DNA from: SIG307 sp045596385
GTDB taxonomy: Bacteria > Bacillota > Clostridia > Lachnospirales > Lachnospiraceae
NCBI GenBank assembly: GCA_045596385.1
Contig: JAZOCC010000001.1
Coordinates: forward strand, 1 to 54,021
Direction of reading: 5' to 3'
DNA: 54,021 bases
The translations under genes were made by a program, and so were the position numbers. Below the pieces are notes generated by a model. That model was not told the origin of the DNA, did not search any database, and saw nothing but the letters and a program-made list of their open reading frames with translations. Positions 1 through 8,158 of the stretch are shown piece after piece (positions within the stretch are counted from its first letter, which is position 1; each line of letters starts with the position of its first letter).

Positions 1-1
1 G

Positions 2-3000
2 GGTTTACTGCTTGCATTAGTATTATGCTTGCAGGTTGTTGTACCGGCAACTAAGGCAGATGCTGCCACCGTATTGTACAACAACGCAACTGGTTACGAA
101 GGTAACTATGCATATGAGCTGTGGAAAGACTACGGCGACACTAGCATGACATTGAAGGGTAACGGCCTCTTCGAGTGTTGGTGGGAGAACATCGGAAATG
201 TACTTTTCCGTAAGGGTGTAAAGTGGGATTGTACCCAGACTTACTCCCAGCTTGGTAACATTACTGTAAGTTATGGTGTAGATTATCAGCCGAACGGTAA
301 TTCTTACCTCTGTGTATACGGATGGTGTAGAAATCCGCTCGTTGAGTACTACATTGTAGACTGTTGGGGAACCTGGCGTCCGCCGGGAGCAAACTCCAAG
401 GGAACCATCACCGTAGACGGTGCTACTTATGATGTATACGAGACCACTCGTGTAAATCAGCCGTCCATCGACGGTAACACCACGTTCCAGCAGTACTGGA
501 GCGTACGTCAGAGTAAGCGTACCAGCGGTACCATTTCCGTAACCGAGCATTTTAAGGCTTGGGAGCGTATGGGCATGCAGATGGGGAAGATGTATGAGGT
601 AGCATTTAACGTAGAAGGTTATCAGAGTAGCGGTTGGGCAGATGTATACCAGCTTGACATCACTGTAGGCGGCAGCGGTAGCAGCGGCGGAAGTTCTTCC
701 GGTGGTAGCTCCTCCGATGATGGCGCAAGTAGCGCACCGGGAACCAACCAGGGTACCGTAATCGAGTGTGAGAGCATGACCAAGTCCGGTCAGTACACCG
801 GTAATGTAACCAGCCCGTTTGACGGCGTAGCATTATATGGTAATGATGACGCAGTATCTACGACTGTAAATTTCTCTTCCGGTACTCATGACTTCTCTTT
901 AAGAGGAGCATCCGACTGTGATGAGTTGGCACAGGTTGATTTATATATCGGCGGCCAGAATAAGGGTACGTTCTATTTCGGTGATGCAAACGTAGCAGAA
1001 TACACCATTAAGAATGTATCTACCGGCACAGGTAATCAGAAGGTTGAATTAAGAATGACCGCAGACGAAGGCAGCTGGGATTTATATGCAGATGCACTTA
1101 TTATCGGCGGTAGCGGAGTATCCGTAAACGGCGGCAACTCCTCCGGCGGAAACAGCGGTAACCAGGGTGGTAACAACAGCGGCAATCAGGGTGGCAACAC
1201 CTCCGGCGGCACCACCAATACCGGCGCAACCATGGAATGTGAGAACATGACCAAGTCCGGTCAGTATACCGGAAATGTAAGCTCTCCGTTCAACGGCGTA
1301 GCTTTATACGCAAACGACGACGCAGTATCTTATACCCAGAACTTCACCAGCGGAACCAGCACCTTCACTTTGACCGGTGCATCCAACGGTGACAACATGG
1401 CAAAAGTTGAACTTTTCATCGATGGTCAGAATAAGGGTACTTTCTACTACGGTGATGCAAATGTAGCAGATTATGTAATCGAGAATGTATCTACCGGAAC
1501 CGGTAACAAGAAGGTTGAGTTAAAGGTAACCGCAGATGACGGTAGCTGGGACGCATATATCGATAAGTTAACCATCAGCGGCGGCGCAGCTTCCGGTGGA
1601 AATACCAGCGGTGGTAACACCTCTGGCGGTAACACCTCCGGCGGCAACACCAGCGGTGGTAACACCAGCGGTGGCAACACCTCCGGCGGAAATACTTCCG
1701 GCGGCAACACCTCCGGTGGCACCACCAATACCGGTGCAACCATGGAATGTGAGGACATGACGAAGTCCGGTCAGTACACCGGCAACGTAAGCTCTCCGTT
1801 CAACGGTGTTGCACTTTACGCAAACGACGACGCAGTATCCTATACCCAGAACTTCACCAGCGGAACCAGCACCTTTACTTTGACCGGTGCATCCAACGGT
1901 GACAACATGGCAAAAGTTGATCTTTTCATCGACGGCCAGAATAAGGGTACTTTCTACTACGGCGATGCAAATGTAGCAGATTATGTAATTGAGAATGTAT
2001 CTACCGGAACCGGTAACAAGAAGGTAGAGTTAAAGGTAACCGCAGATGACGGTCAGTGGGATGCATACATTGACAAGTTAACCATCAGCGGCGGCGCAAC
2101 CAGCGGCGGCAACACCTCCGGCGGAAATACTTCCGGCGGCAACACCAGCGGTGGAAATACTTCCGGCGGCAACACTAGCGGTGGAAATACTTCCGGTGGC
2201 AACACCTCCGGCGGCACTACTTCCACTGACGGTACTACCCAGTGTGAAGATATGACCAAGTCCGGTCAGTATACCGGTAATGTAAGCTCTCCGTTTAACG
2301 GTGTAGCATTATATGCAAACGATGATGCTGTTTCTTATACTCAGTATTTTGCAAACGGTTCTCATGACTTCACCTTAAGAGGTGCATCTAACGGCGACAA
2401 TATGGCAAAGGTTGATCTTGTTATCGGCAATGAGACAAAGGGAACCTTCTACTTCGGTGATGCAAACATCGCTGAGTACACCATTTCCAATGTATCTCAC
2501 GGTACCGGTAACCAGACCGTGAAGCTTGTTGTAACCGCAGATGACGGTCAGTGGGATGCTTACCTTGACAGCTTGACCATCAGTGCTGCAGGCTCTGTAG
2601 ATACCGACAACGGCAGCAATGCAGGTAACAGCGGTAATTCCGGTAACAGCGGAAGCTCTATCAATCCGAACGGAAAGATGGTTGCTTTAACCTTCGATGA
2701 CGGCCCGTCTTCCACGACGAGTCAGGTTTTGGATATTCTTGACAAGTATGGTGTAAAGGCTACGTTCTTCTTAATCGGTCAGAACATTAACGGTAATACC
2801 CGTTCTATCCTTGAGAGACAGAACTCTTCCGGTCATGAGCTTGCAAACCATTCGTATACTCATAGTGATATGACTACGATGGATTGGAGCTCTATCCAGA
2901 ACGAGATTAATCAGACCAATAACCTGATTAAGCAGTACACCGGACAGACTGCAAAGTTCTTCCGTCCGCCGTACATCTCTGTAAACAATACCATGTACAG

Positions 3001-3283
3001 CGCAATTGACATGGCATTCGTTCAGGGTACTATGCACAATGACTGGGATGGCACCAGTTCCTCCAGCCAGATTGCAAACTCTGTAATTAGTGGCGTACAG
3101 GACGGTCAGATTATTTTGCTTCATGATTTCCAGGGCAATACCAATACCGTGAATGCACTTCCGAGCATTATCGAGAACTTACAGAATCAGGGTTATCAGT
3201 TTGTAACCATGAGCCAGCTTTTCGAGTACAAGGGAAAGAACGCAAACGTAGAGAACAAGATTTGGTCTAACGTTTACAACTAA
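2..3283 (+). CDS. Secreted GH11 xylanase / 4x CBM36 / CE4 (NodB) acetylxylan esterase, 5'-partial
   Basis: Predicted secreted enzyme that cuts xylan and removes acetyl groups. The frame is open to the left edge and the first codons read GLLLALVLCLQVVVPATKAD, the end of a signal peptide, so the true start lies outside the window. Domains by base position: GH11 catalytic domain about 60-670, with the two expected glutamates in NPLVEYYIVD and TEHFKAWE; four CBM36-type modules at about 755-1115, 1225-1580, 1740-2090 and 2240-2590, each carrying GVALYxNDDAVS and a DG.WDxYxD ending like calcium-dependent xylan-binding CBM36; a NodB domain at about 2675-3225 with TFDDGPS, HSYTHSD and RPPY, the CE4 metal-binding and catalytic motifs. 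Modules are joined by Gly/Ser/Asn/Thr linkers, including runs of TSGGN. No dockerin or sortase motif is visible, so it is probably released. A strong hairpin follows the stop. Family calls are firm; xylan as substrate is inferred from family. Confidence 0.93.
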   Translation, partial: GLLLALVLCLQVVVPATKADAATVLYNNATGYEGNYAYELWKDYGDTSMTLKGNGLFECWWENIGNVLFRKGVKWDCTQTYSQLGNITVSYGVDYQPNGNSYLCVYGWCRNPLVEYYIVDCWGTWRPPGANSKGTITVDGATYDVYETTRVNQPSIDGNTTFQQYWSVRQSKRTSGTISVTEHFKAWERMGMQMGKMYEVAFNVEGYQSSGWADVYQLDITVGGSGSSGGSSSGGSSSDDGASSAPGTNQGTVIECESMTKSGQYTGNVTSPFDGVALYGNDDAVSTTVNFSSGTHDFSLRGASDCDELAQVDLYIGGQNKGTFYFGDANVAEYTIKNVSTGTGNQKVELRMTADEGSWDLYADALIIGGSGVSVNGGNSSGGNSGNQGGNNSGNQGGNTSGGTTNTGATMECENMTKSGQYTGNVSSPFNGVALYANDDAVSYTQNFTSGTSTFTLTGASNGDNMAKVELFIDGQNKGTFYYGDANVADYVIENVSTGTGNKKVELKVTADDGSWDAYIDKLTISGGAASGGNTSGGNTSGGNTSGGNTSGGNTSGGNTSGGNTSGGNTSGGTTNTGATMECEDMTKSGQYTGNVSSPFNGVALYANDDAVSYTQNFTSGTSTFTLTGASNGDNMAKVDLFIDGQNKGTFYYGDANVADYVIENVSTGTGNKKVELKVTADDGQWDAYIDKLTISGGATSGGNTSGGNTSGGNTSGGNTSGGNTSGGNTSGGNTSGGTTSTDGTTQCEDMTKSGQYTGNVSSPFNGVALYANDDAVSYTQYFANGSHDFTLRGASNGDNMAKVDLVIGNETKGTFYFGDANIAEYTISNVSHGTGNQTVKLVVTADDGQWDAYLDSLTISAAGSVDTDNGSNAGNSGNSGNSGSSINPNGKMVALTFDDGPSSTTSQVLDILDKYGVKATFFLIGQNINGNTRSILERQNSSGHELANHSYTHSDMTTMDWSSIQNEINQTNNLIKQYTGQTAKFFRPPYISVNNTMYSAIDMAFVQGTMHNDWDGTSSSSQIANSVISGVQDGQIILLHDFQGNTNTVNALPSIIENLQNQGYQFVTMSQLFEYKGKNANVENKIWSNVYN
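1201..2220 (+). repeat. Tandem duplication of a CBM36-linker unit (2 x 510 bp)
   Basis: Bases 1201-1710 and 1711-2220 are nearly identical at DNA level with an offset of 510 bp. Each unit holds one CBM36 module followed by a TSGGN-type linker. The first and fourth CBM36 copies are clearly more diverged. This points to recent unequal duplication within the gene. Confidence 0.85.
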
Positions 3284-3305
3284 AAACAAATAACGCAAAT
3301 CAAGC

Positions 3306-3337
3306 GGGGCATGTCATACGACATGCCCTGTTTTTTC
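3306..3337 (+). terminator. Rho-independent terminator of the xylanase gene
   Basis: Perfect 9-bp stem GGGCATGTC / GACATGCCC with a 4-nt loop, followed by TGTTTTTT, 23 bases after the stop codon. Confidence 0.92.
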
Positions 3338-3374
3338 GTGCATGTAAAGTGAGACTGCACGGAATATAAAAGCA

Positions 3375-3404
3375 AACCGGGATTGTTCTGTGACAATCCC
3401 GGTT
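3375..3404 (-). terminator. Terminator hairpin of the DUF1015 gene
   Basis: Twelve-bp perfect stem (AACCGGGATTGT and its complement) with a 6-nt loop. Read on the minus strand it lies just after the DUF1015 stop and is followed by a T-rich tract. Confidence 0.75.
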
Positions 3405-3430
3405 CCTCTATAATTAAATGTAGTATAAGA

Positions 3431-4672
3431 TTAACTCAACTTATGTATAAACAGTCCGCTTCGCAGCTTCGGCTCGAACCAGGTGGATTTCGGAGGCATT
3501 AAGCGTCCTGCGTCGGATACAGCAAACAGTTCTCCGATGGAGGTAGGATACATGGAGAATGCCACGGTCATATCTTCTGCAACACGACGCTCAAGTTCGC
3601 CAAGACCGCGGATACCGCCGATGAAGTCGATACGTTTGTCGGTACGCGGGTCACCGATACCCAGGACCGGAGCCAGCAGGTAATCCTGTAATAAGGAAAC
3701 GTCCAAAGATTCTACAGGATCGGTAATTTTCTGTAAGGTGTCATTAGCGGTCAAACGGTACCAGATGCCGTCCAGGTACATACCGAAGGTGCCTTTCTTT
3801 TCCGGCTGGAAGGCATCCTTTCCTAATGCTTCTACCGTAAACTCCTGTGCGATACGGGCAAGGAAGGTTTCTTTGGTCAATCCGTTTAAGTCTTTTACTA
3901 CGCGGTTGTACGGTAAGATTTTCAGTTCGTCCTCCGGGAAAAGAACGGAAAGGAAGAAGTTGAACTCCTCCGTGCCGTCAAAGCCCGGGTTCTCCAGACG
4001 ACGCTTTAAGCCTACCTTAACAGCAGAAGCTGCACGGTGATGTCCGTCGGCAATGTAAATGCTGTCGATGGAATCGAAGGCGCCGGATACGGCAGCTACG
4101 TCAACCGGATCGGAAATTACGAATACTCTGTGGGTAATACCATCTTCGGAAGTGAAGTCATAGAGCGGAGCGCTTTCCTTTGTTTTTGCAACAACGGAAT
4201 AAATGGTTTCGTTTCTGCGATATGCCAGAAAAATCGGACCGGTCTGTGCATTACAGGTATCCACATGACGGATACGGTCTTCTTCCTTATCGGCACGAGT
4301 GTTTTCGTGCTTTTTAATCACATTGTTCATGTAATCATCAATGGAAGCGCATGCCACAATGCCGGTCTGGGTACGACCGTCCATGGTGAGTTCGTAAATA
4401 TAGTAATTGGTGGTTGTGTCGGTGACAAAGGTGCCATCGGCAATGCGGGTGTTCAAAAGCTCTGCAGCTTTTGCATAAACGCAGTCCGCATAGGTGTCCA
4501 CATCATCCGGAAACTGGGTTTCCGCGCGGTCAATGTTTAAAAAAGAGAGAGAGTCCTTGGCAACAACTGCTTTTGCCTCGCTGCGGTTGTACACATCATA
4601 AGGTAATGCCGCTACACGATGGGCCAGTTCTGCGGTCGGACGGATGCAATAAAACGGTTTTATCGTTGCCAT
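3431..4672 (-). CDS. DUF1015 family protein (SerK/ParB-like fold)
   Basis: Protein of 413 residues of the DUF1015 family, which is widespread in Clostridia and usually single-copy. The motif IADGHHRAASA is the family hallmark and resembles the nucleotide-handling motif of ParB-like free-serine kinases. In other Firmicutes the gene often sits beside serA/serC, but here it stands alone. No signal peptide or membrane segment is seen. I chose the ATG at 4672 (protein begins MATIKPFYCIRP) because a GGAAAGGA ribosome site lies just upstream; an upstream in-frame extension of 23 residues looks untranslated. The molecular function is not established, and a link to serine metabolism is inference from the family. 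Confidence 0.85.
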   Translation of the reverse strand: MATIKPFYCIRPTAELAHRVAALPYDVYNRSEAKAVVAKDSLSFLNIDRAETQFPDDVDTYADCVYAKAAELLNTRIADGTFVTDTTTNYYIYELTMDGRTQTGIVACASIDDYMNNVIKKHENTRADKEEDRIRHVDTCNAQTGPIFLAYRRNETIYSVVAKTKESAPLYDFTSEDGITHRVFVISDPVDVAAVSGAFDSIDSIYIADGHHRAASAVKVGLKRRLENPGFDGTEEFNFFLSVLFPEDELKILPYNRVVKDLNGLTKETFLARIAQEFTVEALGKDAFQPEKKGTFGMYLDGIWYRLTANDTLQKITDPVESLDVSLLQDYLLAPVLGIGDPRTDKRIDFIGGIRGLGELERRVAEDMTVAFSMYPTSIGELFAVSDAGRLMPPKSTWFEPKLRSGLFIHKLS

Positions 4673-4811
4673 AAAATGTCCTTTCCGGTATAATACCAAT
4701 GCTTTTAAAAGAAGTATACCTTTTTTGGAACAAAAGCGCAAGACAAATGAAGAAAAATATAAAATTATAAATTAATTTGATTTTTTGGTGGAAATTTGTC
4801 AAAAAATAGTG

Positions 4812-4817
4812 TATAAT
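4812..4817 (+). promoter_or_regulatory. Putative -10 box for the cheX-like/cheY pair
   Basis: Perfect TATAAT 50 bases before the start codon. No -35 box lies at normal spacing; TTGTCA at 4796-4801 is only 10 bp away. The -10 sequence is convincing, the full promoter is not. Confidence 0.45.
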
Positions 4818-4866
4818 GATAGAAAGCAGTATATTTGTACGTGAAATATTGTAAAGGGGGCATTTG

Positions 4867-5745
4867 ATGATAAGCTATTTGTTAGGAAACTACCTGGTAG
4901 ATGAAGGATTTATGACCAAGGAGCAGTTGTTACATGTCATCTCCGTACAGGAGAAGATTCGTGTAAAGCTTGGTCTGATTGCGGTATCCGAAGGAATGCT
5001 GACGCTGGATCAAGCAGATGCGATTAATCGTTTGCAGCAGACTATGGACAAGCGATTCGGCGATATTGCTGTAGAAAAGGGATTTTTAACGGATGCACAG
5101 GTTGGTAGTCTTTTGAAAATGCAAGGGAATGCATATTTGACCTTTGCACAGACTCTGGTAGATGAAGGTATTATTACCATGGATAAGATTCAACTGGTGC
5201 TTAGAAGCTATCAGGTGGAGAACGGTTTTACCAATACCGAGATGGAAATCCTTAAGAGCGGCGACCTTGAGAAGATTGTTCCGTTGTTCCTGCCGCAAGG
5301 AGCGGAAGAGTATGAGGAGATTGTGTCTGTAGCGTTAAAGATGATTGTTCGCTGTATTGACCGGCATGCGTATCCGATGTGTGGCGTACTGACGAGTAAA
5401 ACCGATTTGGTAAAGCCGGTGTCTCAGGTGCTGGAAGGTGGCGCCGGTTGGAAGGTTTGCTTTGCGGATGAAAAGGATGGCTTATGTCGTTTAGCTTCAG
5501 GCTTTGCAAAAGAAGAGTTTACTGCGGTAGACGAGGATGTACAAGATGCCGTAGGAGAGTTACTGAACTGTATCAGCGGTGTGTTTGCAACCGCACAGAG
5601 TAATAAGGGTATTACGTTAGAGTTGATGCCGCCGGAGATGGGGGCGGATGCATCCGTATCCGGTACGGATATTCTGGTGATGCCGTTCGGTATCGGTGAT
5701 ACAACGGTGAAGTTTGTTGTTACAAATAAGAATGGTTGGAGGTAG
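4867..5745 (+). CDS. MshEN-like repeat protein with CheX-type phosphatase domain
   Basis: Cytosolic protein of 292 residues. Residues 5-116 hold four tandem copies of a 24-residue pattern, (R/K/L)xGxxxVxxGxxTxxQxxxxxxxQ, at about 5-28, 34-57, 63-86 and 92-116. This is the repeat form of MshEN/GspE N-terminal domains, some of which bind cyclic di-GMP. Residues about 150-290 resemble CheX/CheC phosphatases; GELLNCISG contains the ExxN signature (E231, N234) used to dephosphorylate CheY-P. The next gene, starting 4 bases after the stop, encodes a CheY-like regulator, which suits a phosphatase-substrate pair. I chose ATG 4867 over TTG 4864 because AAAGGGGG is then correctly spaced. Domain calls are made by pattern; ligand binding is inference. 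Confidence 0.78.
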   Translation: MISYLLGNYLVDEGFMTKEQLLHVISVQEKIRVKLGLIAVSEGMLTLDQADAINRLQQTMDKRFGDIAVEKGFLTDAQVGSLLKMQGNAYLTFAQTLVDEGIITMDKIQLVLRSYQVENGFTNTEMEILKSGDLEKIVPLFLPQGAEEYEEIVSVALKMIVRCIDRHAYPMCGVLTSKTDLVKPVSQVLEGGAGWKVCFADEKDGLCRLASGFAKEEFTAVDEDVQDAVGELLNCISGVFATAQSNKGITLELMPPEMGADASVSGTDILVMPFGIGDTTVKFVVTNKNGWR

Positions 5746-5749
5746 TGAC

Positions 5750-6124
5750 ATGGCGATTACTGTATTAGTGGTTGATGATTCCAAAACTTCGAGAAAGATG
5801 TTGTCCGATGTGTTGACGAGAATGGGACTTGAAGTCATCGGGGAAGCAGTAAACGGCGAAGAAGGTTTTTTAAAGTATAAAGAGCTTCGTCCGGACATTG
5901 TAACCATGGACATTACCATGCCGGTAATGAATGGACTGGAGTCCTTGCTTTTGATTAAGCATGAGGATGAGAATGCAAAGGTCGTTATGATTACGGCGGC
6001 AGGACAGAAGAATAACCTGATGCAGGCAGTGAAGGCCGGTGCAGAGGAGTTCTTAACCAAGCCGTTGGATGAGGAAGAAATTCGCCGGGTAATCGGTGAG
6101 ATATCCGCAAAAATCGAGAAGTAG
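5750..6124 (+). CDS. CheY-like single-domain response regulator
   Basis: Receiver domain of 124 residues with nothing attached. The acidic pair D9/D10 (VVDDS), phospho-acceptor D54 (DIVTMDITMP), T82 and K104 (LTKP) are all present, so it should be phosphorylatable. ATG 5750 is preceded by TGGAGG, which overlaps the stop of the upstream CheX-like gene, indicating translational coupling. With no output domain it presumably acts by protein binding, at the flagellar motor or on another partner. No kinase gene is adjacent; the chemoreceptor at 13.7 kb could feed the same pathway. Confidence 0.9.
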   Translation: MAITVLVVDDSKTSRKMLSDVLTRMGLEVIGEAVNGEEGFLKYKELRPDIVTMDITMPVMNGLESLLLIKHEDENAKVVMITAAGQKNNLMQAVKAGAEEFLTKPLDEEEIRRVIGEISAKIEK

Positions 6125-6133
6125 GAACATAGG

Positions 6134-6160
6134 GGGCTGTCGCATGAGACAGCCCTTTTT
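6134..6160 (+). terminator. Terminator of the cheX-like/cheY operon
   Basis: Stem GGGCTGTC / GACAGCCC with a 6-nt loop and TTTTT, 10 bases after the stop. It is also the left tip of the palindrome 6134-6567. Confidence 0.92.
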
Positions 6161-6567
6161 GCATGGGACGGTGCCTGAATTTTCCAAAATGCAGTCCCGC
6201 TCTTGTATTTTCTTTTTAGAGTTTGCCAATAAGCAGAACCTATGATTTTATTACCTCTTTTCTCGTACTTCGGATAGAGGCTTTCTAATTACTTCGGGAG
6301 AATATATGAATGAGTGACGCAACCGCCCTGATGCGGCATCCGTGCCTTATGGCGGGCTCGCCCGGACCTCCTGTCCGAGCGTTGCTGACAAGCAAACGAA
6401 GTAATAAGAAAGTCTATTATCCTACGTAAAGTTCAAAGAGGTAAGAAAATCATAGGTTTTGCTTGCTTTGAAGAGTATGAAAAGAAAATATAAGAGAGGG
6501 ACTGCGTTGTTATACTCTTTCAGGCACCTGTCGGACAAACGGGCCATCGCTCACGCGACAGCCCGTT
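6134..6567. repeat. 434-bp imperfect palindrome with terminator hairpins at both ends
   Basis: The left arm (6134-6298) and the reverse complement of the right arm (6392-6567) align over about 165 bases at roughly 80 percent by eye. Landmarks are TGCCTGAA, CTATGATTTT, TTACCTCTTT and TTTCTAATTACTTCG. Each outer end contains a terminator-like hairpin, one per strand, serving the convergent cheY and glycosyltransferase genes. The unpaired centre (about 6299-6391) carries GAGTGACGCAACCG and GAGCGTTGCTGA, also found at 40,559-40,602. I see no gene in 6125-6598. Confidence 0.8.
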
Positions 6568-6598
6568 GTTTGCAAGAAAAACATATTTTCTAAGGGTG

Positions 6599-7858
6599 CT
6601 ACACTTCTGAAAAGTACGTTACCAGTTTTTCGGCATATTGTTTCCAGGTGAGATGCTTCTTTGCATATGCCCATGCCCGGTCGGCGATTTGTTGCATGCT
6701 GTCCGGGTGATTCAAAAGACCGGTAACGGTATCCGGTAGTGCGGAGAGGTTCTTTAAATCATAGTAGCGGAGCATGTCCCCATCGGAAAAATGCTCCAGC
6801 AAATAGTTACTTTTATCGGTAACGCATACGGCACCGTTTAACATGGAACTGTAGATGCGGTCATGAGAACCACGCTTGAACCAAGGCATGACATTTAAGG
6901 AGAGCTTTGCTTCCGAAATGGCTTTTAGACAGACTTGCGTATCGGAGTATTCCGTATAGGTGAGTCTGTTTTTGTTTTTTATAGCAAGAGTCTCCCAACC
7001 GGCACCGATACAGTGTACTGGGATATCGGCATCTGCTAAGGTCTGTATTGCTTTGCCCCGGAAGGTGAAACGAATCCATAAGTCGAGGAAAATCATTTTG
7101 TTCATGACATTTCGTAGGTCTTCTGTACTAAGCTCCGGAAGTTCCCGGTTCAGATGACGCAAATAAACCGTGTGGATACATTGGTCCGGATCCGCCAGTA
7201 AATCGTCTAAAATTCCGTGGTAAAAGGCATCATACTCCGCTCCGTTACGGCTCATATAAGGAAGGAAAAAGTCCGGTTGTGTATAACAACCTGTAAATAC
7301 TACAGGAGTAGAACGTTCTGCAATCGAAAGAATGGGAAGGGATTCTCCCATCAGGTTCGGAATCAGGCGGGCCGGGTCGGTGACGTCTTCGCGTAAGGAA
7401 AGCGGGGCACCGCCTCCGAAGGACTCCCGGTAGGCACAGCCTGCTAACGGCATGGTTTCCCCCGGAACGATTTCCGGATAAAACTGTTTCATATAATCGG
7501 TATGGTCGCCGTCGATACAAATTTGCAGATATCGTTTCGGAAGGTATTTCAGTTCCTCGTAGTAATAGAACGGATGGTCCACAATGATATTGATGCAGGC
7601 TACATCGTATTTGTCCCAGAGCAGTTCGCCCTCCGGTGTATGAAAAATCGCTTCCCGCTGGATGCCGTGGAAGTTAAAGGTAATCATCAGTGTCTCGTGA
7701 GGGACGATGAAATCAATTAGTTTTTCCGTGCCGAAAAACGGCTCGTGAATGCGGATAAGCCGCACCTCATAGCCCATTTTTACATACTCCTCCGCTAAGC
7801 GGTCGGAGAAAAAGTGCAGGGTTTCCACACTGGGTTGAAAAAGTAATAATCGTTTCAT
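6599..7858 (-). CDS. CgeB-like glycosyltransferase (GT-B fold)
   Basis: Cytosolic protein of 419 residues. The N-terminal half (DUF3880-like) and C-terminal half (glycosyltransferase group 1 type) resemble the CgeB family of spore-maturation and flagellin or surface glycosyltransferases. The C-terminal half contains SLNVMPWFKRGSHDRIYSSM and an acceptor-loop-like GAVCVTDKSNYLLEHF, a pattern typical of CgeB-type enzymes. No membrane segments. ATG 7858 is chosen because GGGAGG is spaced 5 bases from it; the GTG at 7864 would overlap that site. Donor sugar and acceptor cannot be told from sequence. Its nearness to chemotaxis genes makes flagellin glycosylation possible, but that is a guess. Confidence 0.75.
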   Translation of the reverse strand: MKRLLLFQPSVETLHFFSDRLAEEYVKMGYEVRLIRIHEPFFGTEKLIDFIVPHETLMITFNFHGIQREAIFHTPEGELLWDKYDVACINIIVDHPFYYYEELKYLPKRYLQICIDGDHTDYMKQFYPEIVPGETMPLAGCAYRESFGGGAPLSLREDVTDPARLIPNLMGESLPILSIAERSTPVVFTGCYTQPDFFLPYMSRNGAEYDAFYHGILDDLLADPDQCIHTVYLRHLNRELPELSTEDLRNVMNKMIFLDLWIRFTFRGKAIQTLADADIPVHCIGAGWETLAIKNKNRLTYTEYSDTQVCLKAISEAKLSLNVMPWFKRGSHDRIYSSMLNGAVCVTDKSNYLLEHFSDGDMLRYYDLKNLSALPDTVTGLLNHPDSMQQIADRAWAYAKKHLTWKQYAEKLVTYFSEV

Positions 7859-8004
7859 AGGCACCTCCCGTACACAACGTTAATCTATATTAAGAAGCTA
7901 TAGAAGAAATATAATACTGTTTTGATTTTATAGTAGCATATCAAAGAGAAGATGACAAGAAGTGAAAGAGGAAAAGAGTGGTCGCAATTACTTGATTCTG
8001 CCCC

Positions 8005-8033
8005 TTGCATATCACAGGAAAATCATGTAAAAT
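8005..8033 (+). promoter_or_regulatory. Promoter of prfC
   Basis: TTGCAT (8005-8010), a 17-bp spacer and TAAAAT (8028-8033). I see nothing else in the 300-base gap between the glycosyltransferase and prfC. Confidence 0.65.
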
Positions 8034-8158
8034 AAGATGTCGTTGTATACCCTGGAGTAAGGTGAGATAAGAAGTGGGGCATATACAAACAACATTATGC
8101 AGAAGAGAACAAAGAGGAAAACAAAGAAAACAGAGACATTAATATGCAGGAGGCAGTT

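Noticed and set aside
29..31. TTG at base 29 as start of the xylanase gene
   Set aside because: The frame is open to the left edge and encodes part of a signal-peptide core upstream of this codon, so it is an internal codon of a truncated gene.
1471..2259. Pro/Val-rich open frames on the minus strand across the linkers
   Set aside because: They are antisense shadows of the TSGGN repeats, with no ribosome sites.
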